Of a stretch of 50,958 bases of DNA, positions 1 through 9,918 are shown in pieces; position 1 is the stretch's first letter, and every line of letters begins with the position of its first letter. Below the pieces are notes generated by a model. That model saw only the letters and a program-made list of their open reading frames with translations. It did no database searches and had not been told where the DNA came from. The stretch lies in NCBI GenBank assembly GCA_008704415.1, contig VXIS01000342.1, positions 1 through 50,958 of the forward strand, in the 5' to 3' direction. Both the position numbers and the translations under genes were made by a program. The stretch is from Sphaerosporella brunnea. Lineage: Eukaryota; Ascomycota; Pezizomycetes; Pezizales; Pyronemataceae.

Positions 1-526
1 CGGAACGTACCCGGTGGGTATATGAGGGGAGCACCTGTGACAAGACTTGATAAGTACCAAAGTCACTTCGGTAATTGGTCATCACGTCATAGCTACTGCG
101 GCACTTCAATAGGGCATTCTAGGCATCAAAGCTTACGCGTTCAATCACGCCATAGCTGCAGAAGAGTGTCCGAGTTGGAGTGGGGGTTATCTATAATCCC
201 TGGCTAGTCAAAGAAGCTCGGTACCCTTACGTGGCAATCGGGGCAATTGTTCGTCCGAGGATTGGAAATCAACTTTGAGGCTCAAAGGCGAATCCGTCAG
301 GATATAACCCACGAGATTTCCCTCGAGTTGAGAGACCACCAGAGTTAGCAGACATCATCGTTAGGATATTGTGAGGTTCAGCCTTAACAATATTATCGTT
401 TACACAATCTATATTCGTTTCGAAATCTTTATCCTATTTTCCCTTCGGTACGAATATACTCGTACCATTAGCGAATCTTTACCGATCCCGTATCTGAAAG
501 CTCTTCGCCCAACAAGTGTCTTTTCC
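1..526. other. left flank, no gene recognised
   Basis: I see no coding region I can support. The open frames here are short and have no family motifs. The acidic minus-strand gene beginning at 1168 may have extra exons reaching into this stretch, but I could not join any with confidence. Confidence 0.4.
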
Positions 527-1168
527 TTAGAAAAGGATTACTGTTTGGCCTATCTTCCTTGTACGCGGTTTAGTGAACCTAGTGGTTTTACACATACGGA
601 TCTCATCCATGGCGGCACGGGAGACATGGTGCGTTACAGTGATATCCTGATACGCAAAAGATAGCAGCTCTTGTGCTGTTAAGGGCTGTTGAACCTGACG
701 ATAGTCAAATTCAAAATCATCCTGATCACTTGATTCGCGGTCATTGTGTTGACTGCTGACTCTGTTGTCGTCACAGTCAACTTCAGGCTGGTCGAAATCC
801 TGTTCAAGTGTAGAAAACTGTGTTGAATACAATGGATGTACAGCCTCGGTCGAGTCGGAGTCAAATATGGTATCGTCCTTGGATTCAGAAAGGTTTGATT
901 CAACTTCCGGGTCTGACAGATAACAGACTAAGCTTGCAACATCATCATCGGCTTCATCCTCATGATAACTTGTCATTTGCCGTTCCGACAGTGTTGCTAA
1001 TAGTTGCGGAACTGGTGTTTCAGATGTTCGCCACATCGGTGGTACTTCAGCGAGAATCGGGGTTTGTGAATGTGAAGCACGGTCTGGTTGAGCGCAAAAC
1101 TCTAGCTCTGTAGGTAAGGGCGTCTCGGATCGGCGTGCATTGTGATTTTGTGTGGTTGCTGATTGCAT
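527..1168 (-). CDS. acidic hypothetical protein, possibly transposon-derived
   Basis: A 213-residue open frame that I do not recognise. The middle third is very rich in Asp, Glu and Ser (about residues 70-150). A short hydrophobic segment follows, LLSFAYQDITVTHHVSRAAM, which vaguely recalls the N-terminal region of Tnp2-type transposases; that resemblance is weak and from memory. The end is basic. A good donor site (GTATGT) sits just after the codons for MDEI, so the printed C-terminus may be intron read-through and the gene may continue leftward. The gene is divergent from the one starting at 1475, and the 306-bp gap could hold a shared promoter. Product, start and end are all uncertain. Confidence 0.4.
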   Translation of the reverse strand: MQSATTQNHNARRSETPLPTELEFCAQPDRASHSQTPILAEVPPMWRTSETPVPQLLATLSERQMTSYHEDEADDDVASLVCYLSDPEVESNLSESKDDTIFDSDSTEAVHPLYSTQFSTLEQDFDQPEVDCDDNRVSSQHNDRESSDQDDFEFDYRQVQQPLTAQELLSFAYQDITVTHHVSRAAMDEIRMCKTTRFTKPRTRKIGQTVILF

Positions 1169-1398
1169 TTTGAGTAGGAATAGAAACGGTTGTTGTTGAT
1201 GGGTAGAATGATGAACTTGAAAGATCGTAAAGTTGATATACGATTAAGCTACACGCTTTAACTCGGCTCGGAGTGGCAAAGGAGCGCTATCTTGTAAGAC
1301 GCCTATTCACATTTCAATCACTTTCAGCCTAGTAGGCTTAGTGTCCTATTGACATTCTACCGGCTTCGTTGATGTCAGGGTTCACATAATCACACCAC

Positions 1399-1406
1399 TA
1401 TAAAAT
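1399..1406 (+). promoter_or_regulatory. TATA box of the 1475 gene
   Basis: The sequence TATAAAAT lies 76 bp before the ATG at 1475. A pyrimidine-rich stretch (TGCTTTTCATTCTGC) and the start context CACAATG follow it, an arrangement common upstream of strongly expressed fungal genes. Confidence 0.5.
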
Positions 1407-1474
1407 ACCTCTGTGCTTTTCGTCCATCTTGCTTTTCATTCTGCTACTCGCTCTACGATTTAATCACAAACACA

Positions 1475-2911
1475 ATGTCTTTACCTCAGAATCAATTGGA
1501 TAAAGTCTTCAATCCGTACATCCATGCTATCACTTCCTTCGCAACTAGCTGTGTATGCTAATCATGTCTAAACACATCAGAAATATTTCAGATACCGTCC
1601 GCAAGAACGCCGCTGAATTTCGTCTCAGTTGTGGCTCCATGCCGTCACGAAAATTACTGGCCCAACAAATGGGTTGTGCGGAGAACAATTCAGACAAGCG
1701 AAAGCTCCGCTCTGCTGTCCGTGAATTTATATCTCGGTACCTGGGATTGGATTTCCTCACATTCCGGGACTATGACTATACGGTAGTATTATACCCACTG
1801 ATTAAAATGACCTGGACGTTTATGAATCGTGAACACCTCCCCGGTCGGCAGGAATGGACTCGCATGACAACTCACCATGTCGTGCACTCTATCATGGGTG
1901 ATGATCGGCGGAATGAACGATCCAAGGCGAAGGCAGCTAAAAGGCGAGCGGACAAACGGAAACAAAAGCAGCAGGAAAAACAACGTGCACCATCCGCTGC
2001 TGCTATTGTTCATTCTTCGGAGAAGTCTTCCTCAACACCGGTTCCAGCTGCAGCCATGACTCCTTTTCCTCTGCCAGTGGAGCCCCATACAACGTCTGAA
2101 TCTACTTTTGTTCCTCCAACATTCGGAACCCACTCGCGTTCACCATTCACTACTGATCCTTTCGTGGTGCAATCTTCACTCACCTCGGTTACTGGTCCTA
2201 TACCTCCACCAGCGGAGCCTTATTTAACCTCGCAATCTGCTCCTATTCTGCCTCCTGTGTGGTCTCCTTTGGCTCCAGCGACTGCATCGGTTCCTCCTAC
2301 ACCAGAGTCTCATGCTCCCTTGTCGTCTTCTTCTGTCCCTTTAACAGCAGAGTCCTACACACCTATACGGTCTGCTAATATTTATTCATTGATGGAATCT
2401 TCTGTCGCTTCGGCCACGACTTCAGTTTTTCTGCCAGAGGAGCCTTATCCAATGTCGCAGTCTTCACCAATTTCTCCTCCGGTGGAGTCTTTTCTAGCCT
2501 CTGCTACTACATCAGTTCCGTGTATAGCTAAGCCCTACGCTCCCTTACCAGCTGCTCCTGTTGTTTGTCCAGCAGCGCACGATTTGTCCTTATCGACTGC
2601 TCCTATTTCCCCTATGCCCCGTACTGAAGTATATTGACTTCTGCTTTACTACGTATTGAAATAGTGCTAATTTTGTCAAGGATATCCCGCTACACAGTGG
2701 TCACAGCGATAAAGTTGCTACTAAACGTCAACGCCGAGGTAAAGACTGTGTTCCTACCACTCCTTCGCATCGTATTACTCGCTCTCAGGGAGCCCACAAG
2801 AGTCAAAAGGTCCTTCAAAACGAAGCTTTTAATAGAGAGCAACAGAATGCGAAGCAGTCCCAGCTGGACCGTCGCGCAACTCGGCAAAAGCGCAAGGAAT
2901 GGGAATCGTAA
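1475..2911 (+). CDS. hypothetical basic, Pro/Ser-rich protein
   Basis: Best model: ATG at 1475, a possible 41-nt intron 1551-1591, a long exon to 2628, a 52-nt intron 2629-2680 (branch-like TGCTAAT), then a last exon to the TAA at 2909-2911, giving about 447 residues. The donor GTAAGT at 2908 could instead splice to TTTTTTCCAG ending at 3026; that changes only the last residue and moves the stop to 3033. The N-terminal 110 residues look folded and could contain a helix-turn-helix (around SMPSRKLLAQQMGC). A run of Lys/Arg follows, then about 200 residues of Pro/Ser/Thr repeats with a recurring S-x-P-[IV]-P-P pattern, then a basic tail rich in Arg, Gln and Lys. Nuclear or DNA-binding is a guess. 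If the first intron is wrong, the start would be the ATG at 1555. Confidence 0.5.
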
Positions 2912-3033
2912 GTACACTTGTACGCTTATTCTTAACTCAATAAGTAGTTACTGATGATGAGCAGCTTGCACACATGAATTTTGCAACTGTTGCTTTCATT
3001 TTCTCTGATTTGTTTATTTTTTCCAGGAAATAA

Positions 3034-4375
3034 GGGATGCCATGAATTGGATGGTTTTTTTGTTTGTCGCCACTGTCCTATTTACCGGCTGCATTCACGA
3101 GTTTTGGGGTTTTTTTTTTTTTTTTTTTCTGGGGCTTAGGATTGTCGGTCTTTTCTTGTGGCGTCCATCATTCAACGTGGGAAGGCATATATCTATACTT
3201 ATGCGCGACGAGCAACCATACTATATTCATTTGACAATTGGTTTTGTGGCGGGTCAAGCGACTGGATCAAACAATTGGTTTGACGGTCAACCGACTGGTT
3301 TGCAGCAGGTCAAACAATTTGCTTCGCGTGACTGGTTTAAATATTCGTTTTACCTTCGTTTGACGACACAGCCACTCTCATATGGGGGTTCAAACAAGTC
3401 CTTTCGTTTGATTTATTTGTTTAAACGGTTGCACCATAGAGGTAGAGTCGCTCCGCGAGCAGCTCTGCACATACTACAACAGTGAGCCCCGCTTGTTCTG
3501 CGTTTCATCGAATCCTCATCGATGCCTGCCTCGCCGCCAAACTTCCAAACTCGCTGCCACTTAGCCTGCGCCCGGCGTCGGTGCGGCACCGTGACCTCGC
3601 TGTTCTCTCACCAGTGATCACTCAGCGATCTGTCCTGGGCGTCGCACCTGTAGTTTTCCTAATCCTCGCTTCCATGCCCGAGTAGGGTTTCTGAACCAGC
3701 GGGTGATGTCTGGAGGTGAAGAGACTTTCCATCACCGAGTATATCACTGGCTCGTGCGCAGCACTCTCATCGCTCCTTTCATTACGCTAGACGCCGAGTT
3801 GTCAGTGGGTGGCCAACTGGCAAACAATAAACAATTGACAGAGGACCGATCGATAACTGATGATCGCTGGATTTCTGGTTCCCGTAGGAGAGAGCGATAG
3901 AGAATGACTTAGATACCTGCAGAAGCCAACCAATGCCAGTACTTCCAATTCACGACATGCATATGCCTGCGCGATATAGACGGCGTGGGGTCACTGGGAA
4001 AAGTCAGGACAAAGGCTCCCTTTTGGTGAGGAACAATGCCGAGTGATACCCATGATGAGTTACCCTGCCTCAAGTCACGTGAAAAGCCTCCCCCCCCAAT
4101 TTTCCGAGAAGACCGAGACTAACACTCTGAAGTAAACTTCAGAGCAATATTTTTGCTTCAAAGCGCTAAACTGGCAGAAGTACCTATAGTGTACCTAGCT
4201 TTGCTATTCGTTGATGACTGTTTGGATAAACTTAGAGTTTGTGCCTGAAGTCGTGGAGGTATAGGTACAGGAAAAAATGCAGCAGATTTGGGAACAAATT
4301 GAAAATCCCCAGGTCATCCAGTCAGAAACGAAGTGACCACAATCTTAGTACATGCCTCCCCACAATCCCTATCAC
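3034..4375. other. intergenic, no gene recognised
   Basis: It contains an 18-20 nt T run near 3112. At 3225-3370 there is a degenerate stretch in which GTCAA and GTTTGAC words recur in both orientations. The open frames have no recognisable motifs. Nothing I can name. Confidence 0.4.
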
Positions 4376-5498
4376 TTACGCCCCCAATAAAGCTTTCTTG
4401 AGGTACAGTCCAGCAACCTGAACCGCCAACCTGGCAGCCGGGGTTTGGGCGAGTCCATTCAACATGACAAAGTCGTGGACGGTTCCCTCGACCCTGACGA
4501 CCGTAGTCCTGACTCCAGCGGCACTCAACCTGCGCGCAAACTCCTCGCCCTCCTGGCGGAGGGGGTCAACCTCTGCCACCATGACCAGAGTCTCTGGCAG
4601 TTGCTTGAGTAGGCCATCGCTGGCCAGTAAGGGGCTGGCAAGAACGCTCTTGCGGTCGCTCTTGTTGGGAGCAAAGGCGTTGATCATCCAGCGCAGGGTC
4701 TTCACCTGCAGGCCAGGTCCGTCGAAAAAGGTCTGGTAGGTGCAACTTTCCTTGGAAGTGTCGGTGAGGGGGTAGAAAAGGGCCTGGAACTTCGGGACTA
4801 GGTCTCTGCGGCCCTTTTGTAGAGAGAGAAAGTTGACCGCCGCTGACATCCCGCCGCCAACTGAGTCCCCCGCGAACGCAATCCGCTGGTGGTCGAGGTT
4901 GAGCTCCTTGTAGCCATACTCGTGGAGCCAGGCAATTGCAGCCTGCGCCTGCTGGATCAGAACGGGAAATTGAGCCTCCGGTGCACGAGTGTAGTTCACA
5001 AAAAAGACGGCGGCGTCGGTTTCAAAGACCAGGTCGAGGACGAGACGTCGGTGGGTTTTTGGAGAGCCCAGGATCCAGCCGCCACCTGATTTGTTTTTTT
5101 CAGCAAATTGTCTTTGGAACTTGGAGGCATTAAGATGATTACTTACCGTGGAAATAAACGATCACTGGAAGAGTCTTGTTGCTGGTTCCAAGCGGACGGA
5201 AGACGTGGATGTTGACAGAGCCAGTAGGTCCAACGGGGATTTCCAGCTCCTTATAGTCGACCGTATCCAGGCTGGGGGAGCCGGGAGCTTGGGCGGCCTC
5301 AAGGGAGGCACGAGCCGCCGAATACGACAGCTTGTAAATGGGGGTTCCTCCCGCTCCGGAATCCACATATGCCTGCGTGACCGGCTCAAGAGGCGGGATA
5401 GGCTCCTTAACGCAGTGAGCTCTCTGTCCGGCCGCAGCGGAGCACAAGGCGTTGAGGGAGAGGAGCAAAACGACGGAGAGCGCTTTGAGGCTAGCCAT
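4376..5498 (-). CDS. secreted alpha/beta-hydrolase (HSL/AADAC-type esterase)
   Basis: Two exons (5147-5498 and 4376-5085) and a 61-nt intron 5086-5146 give a 353-residue protein. The splice rebuilds the oxyanion-hole motif HGGGW exactly (about residues 117-121). The nucleophile elbow GDSVGG places the catalytic Ser near 192; EVDPL gives the Asp near 291 and TVHDF the His near 321, so the triad is complete. This is the hormone-sensitive-lipase/arylacetamide-deacetylase type, which cleaves short-chain esters, acetyl groups or carbamates; the substrate cannot be told from sequence. The first about 23 residues (MASLKALSVVLLLSLNALCS) are a clear signal peptide, so the enzyme is probably secreted. 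The length is typical of the family. It stands alone, with a long shared upstream region facing the gene at 6717. Confidence 0.88.
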
Positions 5499-6716
5499 TT
5501 TGAGGTGGTGACGGTTGGGGGTGGTGGCGGAGAAGTGGGAAGGATTGAGAGAAGGCGTGGTTTATGTTGTTGGGCCGGTTGATTGTTGATGATTCTCCAG
5601 ACGTACGTTCGTCGAGCTGCACGATCGAGCCACCATGCATACATACGCACACAAACCCTCCATACCAGTCAATGACCATGAAAGGCCGGATGGGAAGAGT
5701 GGAGTGGAGATTTCTCCGGCGCCGCAATGAATTCTCGCTAAAGACAGAAAAATTTGTCACACAGAGGAAGGTATACAAGCTGACTATGTGCAGGAAGGTG
5801 TTACTTATGTGTAGTGACAAGAATGCTGACTGCATGAAGGCGGGTCAGAAACCCCGAGCAAAGTGAAGTAGAAGAAATGGACGGAACAGAGGATAAGCAG
5901 GTTGGATGTTTCATCCGGATTGCCTGACAACTGCGCCAGCAGAGATCTATGGATAGAGCCAGTGCTGCGTTGGGTTTTGTATACTACCTACCTAGGTACC
6001 TAAGTAGACTGATGACATAGAGATATCGATATTGCATAATTATTTGCCGGCACTCGCAATCGACATCTAATCGGAAGCATGTAACTAAGTACTTAAGTAC
6101 TTAAGTAAGTATCTATCACCACTCCCATGTAATCACAATATCTGCTTCTGTCGTGTGTTCAAAGAGGTGTACCGTAGGACGAGCAACAAGACTTTCCCCC
6201 TCACTCTGCCGTTTACTGTGACTCGCGGAGGCGCTCGTTGCAAATAAACAGCGTGCAGTCTCGGACACTTTCAGACATGTGGCCAATGCAGAATAAAGTC
6301 GCATTCTTAGGACTACCAAGTTCCTAGCAAGAAGTATATATATACTCTCGAACTCAACATTCCCCCTTTAAGGCGGTCAGGGTCAGCTAAACGTTTGGAC
6401 ATCGCAACCTCAAGAACTTAGATAGCGGCATGCATTTTCATTCCTTGCCGTGACCTGGAGAATGTCACTCTGAATGTGCGGGTGATATTTCGTGCAAATA
6501 CATAAAACGTCCGTTATCTCTTTGTCTCCATCAGAATCCCGACATACAGGCTTGGCCTGGATAAGCTATATTTTAGTGCGGGGCCCCTCCCCACCTTCCC
6601 GCCCAGCATCCTCGCCAAAATTCATATCCCCCGTCGCCCCGTCGCCGGCCAATCCACCTCTCCTCTCCGACTTCAGCCTTCCTCGCGATAGACTCTTTAG
6701 CGTTAGTCAGCTCGCC
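5499..6716. other. divergent intergenic region
   Basis: This is the shared upstream region of the esterase (-) and the dsRNA-binding protein (+). It holds two short self-complementary stretches built of TAAGTACTTAAG and CCTAGGTACCTAAG words (about 5985-6010 and 6083-6112). The frame of the plus-strand gene stays open upstream to 6492, but the CGCCATGTCG context favours the start at 6717. Confidence 0.5.
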
Positions 6717-7987
6717 ATGTCGTCCAGCACCATGTTCGAGGAGGTCTCCGTTGTGGAATTTGACTTCAATGACACCGAGCCGGACCTGAACTTTCCATCC
6801 ATCCAACAGTACCTAAGCTCCGACGCTAACCTATCTCTTAACGCCGCTCTTGACGCGCTCACGCTCTCGGACAACAAGAAGGGTAAGCAAAAACAAAAGA
6901 AAGGTGGTGTTGGCGCTGGTGGTGCCGACAACAACAACGATGGCGCCGAACTGGAGCCGATCGTAATCTCCACTTCGATCACCACCCAGTATGTCAAGGA
7001 GCTCCACGAGCTGCTGCAATCCGCCAGCTACAGCCCCTACAGCATCGCCTCCGACTGGATCTACACCGACGCCGAGACCGAAAACGGCTTGCCCGGTTTC
7101 ACCGTGCAGGTGCGCCTCAAATCCAAAGTCAACGACGCCGTCATCAAGGAGTTCGCTCCGGACCGCTGCTTCCCGACCAAGAAGCTTGCAAAAGAAGTTT
7201 CTGCCGGCGTGGCTCTTGAGTATCTTAAAGAGCTACCGGACGAGGTGGCGCAACTTCCGAAGGCAGAGTCGTCGGACGCGGGGTCGATGCGCTCTGACGA
7301 TCCGCAGGAATCGGTAAACTGGGTAGGAATGTTGCAAGGTGCGGGGCGAAAATGATTGCTGCTGCTAAAGAGAGAGGTGCTGTTGACTAATGGATATGCG
7401 CGTTAGACTTTTGCCAGCAGAGGGGTGCTCTGCCACTGTACACCTTCTTCCAGCCCTCAAAAGCGCATCAACAGTTCTCATGCGAGATAACCGGAGTGCC
7501 TTCAGTTCAAACCAAGGTGTTCGGCAGCAAGGCCATGTACTACCGTAACAAAAAGATCGCCAAAGTGCAGGCAGCAAAGGCAGCGATGCTCTATCTCAAT
7601 GAGAATCCTCAGCCGATACCCCCGAAATCTCCGAGAGGTAGAGCGGGCAGCAATAGAAGTGGACAATCCGCTGGCAAAGCACCTCCTGGCTCTATCATCA
7701 AGGTGCCCGCTACGATTGGCGTTGTCGAGAAGGTCTCACGTATTTGCCCTCAACTGGGCCTGTCCCTTCCGGACTATGCCTTTTACCAAGACCCAAATGC
7801 ACCTTCACTCTTCGACGTCAGTGCGATTGTAAGGAGAGGCGGGGACAAGAAGGATGCCAGGTTTGGGAGGCTCCGAGGAAAACTTGGCAAGAAGAATGCG
7901 AAAGAGCATATGGCAGCCGCTATATTTCGGTGGCTTCACACGGAGGCTGCGGCAAACCAAGTGACGATTGAACTCGAGGGTTCTTAG
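6717..7987 (+). CDS. multi-dsRBD double-stranded RNA-binding protein
   Basis: Exons 6717-7338 and 7407-7987, joined over a 68-nt intron (branch TGACTAAT), encode 400 residues. The donor is GTGCGG, not optimal, but only this join gives the continuous domain start NWVGMLQDFCQQRGALPLYT. Three dsRBD-like units can be read. The first, about residues 89-180, begins QYVKELHELLQ and ends KKLAKEVSAGVALEYLKEL. The second, about 202-280, ends in the typical NKKIAKVQAAKAAMLYL. A weaker third unit near the C-terminus ends LGKKNAKEHMAAAIFRWL. A low-complexity Lys/Gly/Asn linker precedes the first. No RNase III, helicase or deaminase domain is present, so it is a stand-alone binder that could act in RNA silencing, RNA storage or ribosome biogenesis; the sequence does not say which. 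Start chosen for its good context. Confidence 0.75.
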
Positions 7988-8326
7988 GAGGATCTCTGGA
8001 GGTAGATAATCGCCCGATTGCTTCGTCTCTCTTTGTTTGTTCCGAATAGCACACGATTTGAGGCGTTTTTGTGGCATCATGTTTTGAGCGGGAGCACTAC
8101 TGTAATGAAATTGACCCTTTTTCTTTTATTTTTTTCTGTCTGGTATTGTTGCCGATTTCGATGCCTTGCATTTGATACCACGACTGTTAGCAAGTTTTAC
8201 ATTCAATAAAGGGGCTGGAAGTCCTAAGTCACATTCTGCGGTGTGTAGAATCAGTTTGAATGATGGCACCCCGAGCAAGCACAACATGATGCCGCATATC
8301 AGAAGTACAGCAGTCTCAAACATCTC
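7988..8326. other. convergent intergenic region
   Basis: This is the 3' flank between the dsRNA-binding gene (+) and nas2 (-). It is T-rich, with the poly(A)-signal-like words AATGAA and CAATAAAG around 8104-8210. No gene seen. Confidence 0.4.
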
Positions 8327-9310
8327 TCAGAGCGGAAGTATGTGACACCCTAGTTTTCCATTCCCTTCCCAAGTCCTAGGAACGATTGTGAGCTCTCGAT
8401 CCGCCTCTGATCCAGCCTCTCTGCGGGAGACGAGCACTGTGACGGGGTTCTGTGCAAGCCATGCATCATCAATACCTGACTTGATCCCGGCGCGATAAGG
8501 ACTTTCGGAAGGTGGGCGGAGATGTACTGACCTCTTCGTTCGCGGCAACCAGTTCGGTTAACTTCTTGAGCTTCTCGTGATTCAGAGCGTTCACGGTTCC
8601 AAACTTCTTGATGTAATCTCCCTTCTGCAGGCCGGCCTCTGCCGCGGGACTATTGGGGGCGACGCTGTTGATTTTAGCGAAAGGTGTCTGCACGTCTTCT
8701 GGTGCGCTTGCTCCGCTTGTGGTCGTCGTTCTTGGGGCCGCGGCAGTAGGGGCAATTATAGTGGCGGTGGTGGGGATAGTGGTGTCGTCCTGAGCCGACG
8801 CAGCAAGGGCGGCATGATGGGCGTAAAGGCCAGCTTCGATTCGCTTCATTAGGTCCTTGTAGTCGTTCCGGAGGTGTATGATTCGGGCTCGGGTGTGACG
8901 GACTAAAGGCGATGCAAGACATTGTTAGCTGAAACTCGGGTGAAAAGGAGACCGTGTTTCTCCTGCGCGGATACGCAGTGGGAAGGTATGCAGGTAGCAT
9001 TACTCTGCGGAACATCTATATCGTCGCGAGGATAACCGTCAAAAGTGGTGAGAGACGTGTTCATGTTGACTCCATGCTGTAAAATCAATCGTGTTCGTCA
9101 GATAATGATCGATGGAACAGCAAACAAGGCAGAGAGAAGCTCAACTGAATCAAGAACCGAGCCCAGCGCTTTGAGCTCGGCTTCGAGCTGATCTTTATCC
9201 TTCATCAACTCGAAAAGAGCTTTCGTTGAGCTTCCATTAGCAGCTACAGAAGCTGTAGACTGGTTTTCTCGTGCGGCGACGACGACGGAAGGCGAATGTA
9301 TATCCTCCAT
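8327..9310 (-). CDS. nas2: 26S proteasome assembly chaperone Nas2/PSMD9
   Basis: Four exons (9146-9310, 9004-9076, 8532-8902, 8327-8449) with introns of 69, 101 and 82 nt give 243 residues, close to the family's usual length. The coiled-coil N-terminus (ALFELMKDKDQLEAELKALG) leads into the family signature HGVNMNTSL...GYPRDDIDV and the block RIIHLRNDYKDLM. A Thr/Ala/Pro linker follows. The C-terminal PDZ domain starts at about residue 160 (PFAKINSVAPNSPAAEAGLQ) and ends in the family-typical GKLGCHILPL. All four joins keep frame and preserve motifs. Nas2 binds the C-terminus of the ATPase Rpt5 and controls assembly of the 19S base; it leaves the finished proteasome. The first exon carries 55 residues; the start is the first ATG in frame. 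Confidence 0.93.
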
Positions 9311-9602
9311 GATTTTCGAGAAGTCTGTATTGAGTGGTGGTGGTTGAGTTGTCGCGGTTATTTGGCGTGATGGACTCCAGAATTATGACGGCATTGCCGG
9401 CGAGGTGCATTGGTTGCCAAGACACCCAGTCTCCTTCCCTTCAGACGGCGTTCGCACTCGTTCCCATCTACAAACAAAAGTCTTGCTGAGAGGCGTGGAA
9501 GTCAATCAAACTTGGAAGACCTGCCGGCTCTATGTCGTTGCTCGCAGTCAGAGTTTGACTATGGTGACGCAGCTATGAATGCCAAACAAAAGTAAAATGC
9601 CT

Positions 9603-9682
9603 TTCGCTGCAGGAATTGAACCCAAGTCTTGTCGTAGATCAGGCTTGAAAGCGACAAGTGCTAGCCACTACACCACGGCGGA
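9603..9682 (-). pseudogene. decayed tRNA-Glu(UUC) with intron
   Basis: Reading the minus strand, TCCGCCG is followed by a good D arm (GTGTAGTGGCTAGCAC) and an anticodon arm in which TGTCG pairs with CGACA. The loop CTTTCA has anticodon TTC and is interrupted after position 37 by about 10 nt, as in a tRNA intron. The T loop TTCAATT is recognisable. The acceptor stem fails at two positions (C-A pairs) and the T stem is broken and one base short. Compared with a fungal tRNA-Glu remembered from general knowledge, most differences are C-to-T or G-to-A. A TTTT lies just downstream. I read it as a pseudogene. A tRNA search program should settle it. Confidence 0.55.
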
Positions 9683-9723
9683 CAGCACTGAGTATTTTTG
9701 GTTTTTTTTTATTTAGTATATTA

Positions 9724-9916
9724 GGGGTCCTCAAAGTAGGCTGGGAAACTGGATTATTCATCCCCACTCTTCCCATTGGTGGGCTGGTTTTTGGCTCTCA
9801 CCCAGCCTGCTGTTTCGCGAGCTGGGCGCTGAGCTGGAAACGAGCTTCCGATCGGAGGTGATTGTCGCCACAATTTTTCCAGCTAGCCCGCTTTCCCAGC
9901 CTACTTTGAGGACCCC
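9724..9916. mobile_element. 193-bp MITE with perfect 25-bp terminal repeats
   Basis: The 25 bases at 9724-9748 (GGGGTCCTCAAAGTAGG...) are the exact reverse complement of 9892-9916. The element is flanked by TA on both sides (9722-9723 and 9917-9918), as produced by Tc1/mariner-type transposases. It is too short to encode anything and must be moved in trans. It lies 41 bp upstream of the 5' end of the tRNA-Glu pseudogene. Confidence 0.88.
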
Positions 9917-9918
9917 TA

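Noticed and set aside
5162..5650. Frames overlapping the first esterase exon
   Set aside because: The esterase frame has the signal peptide and joins to the catalytic motifs; the others do not.
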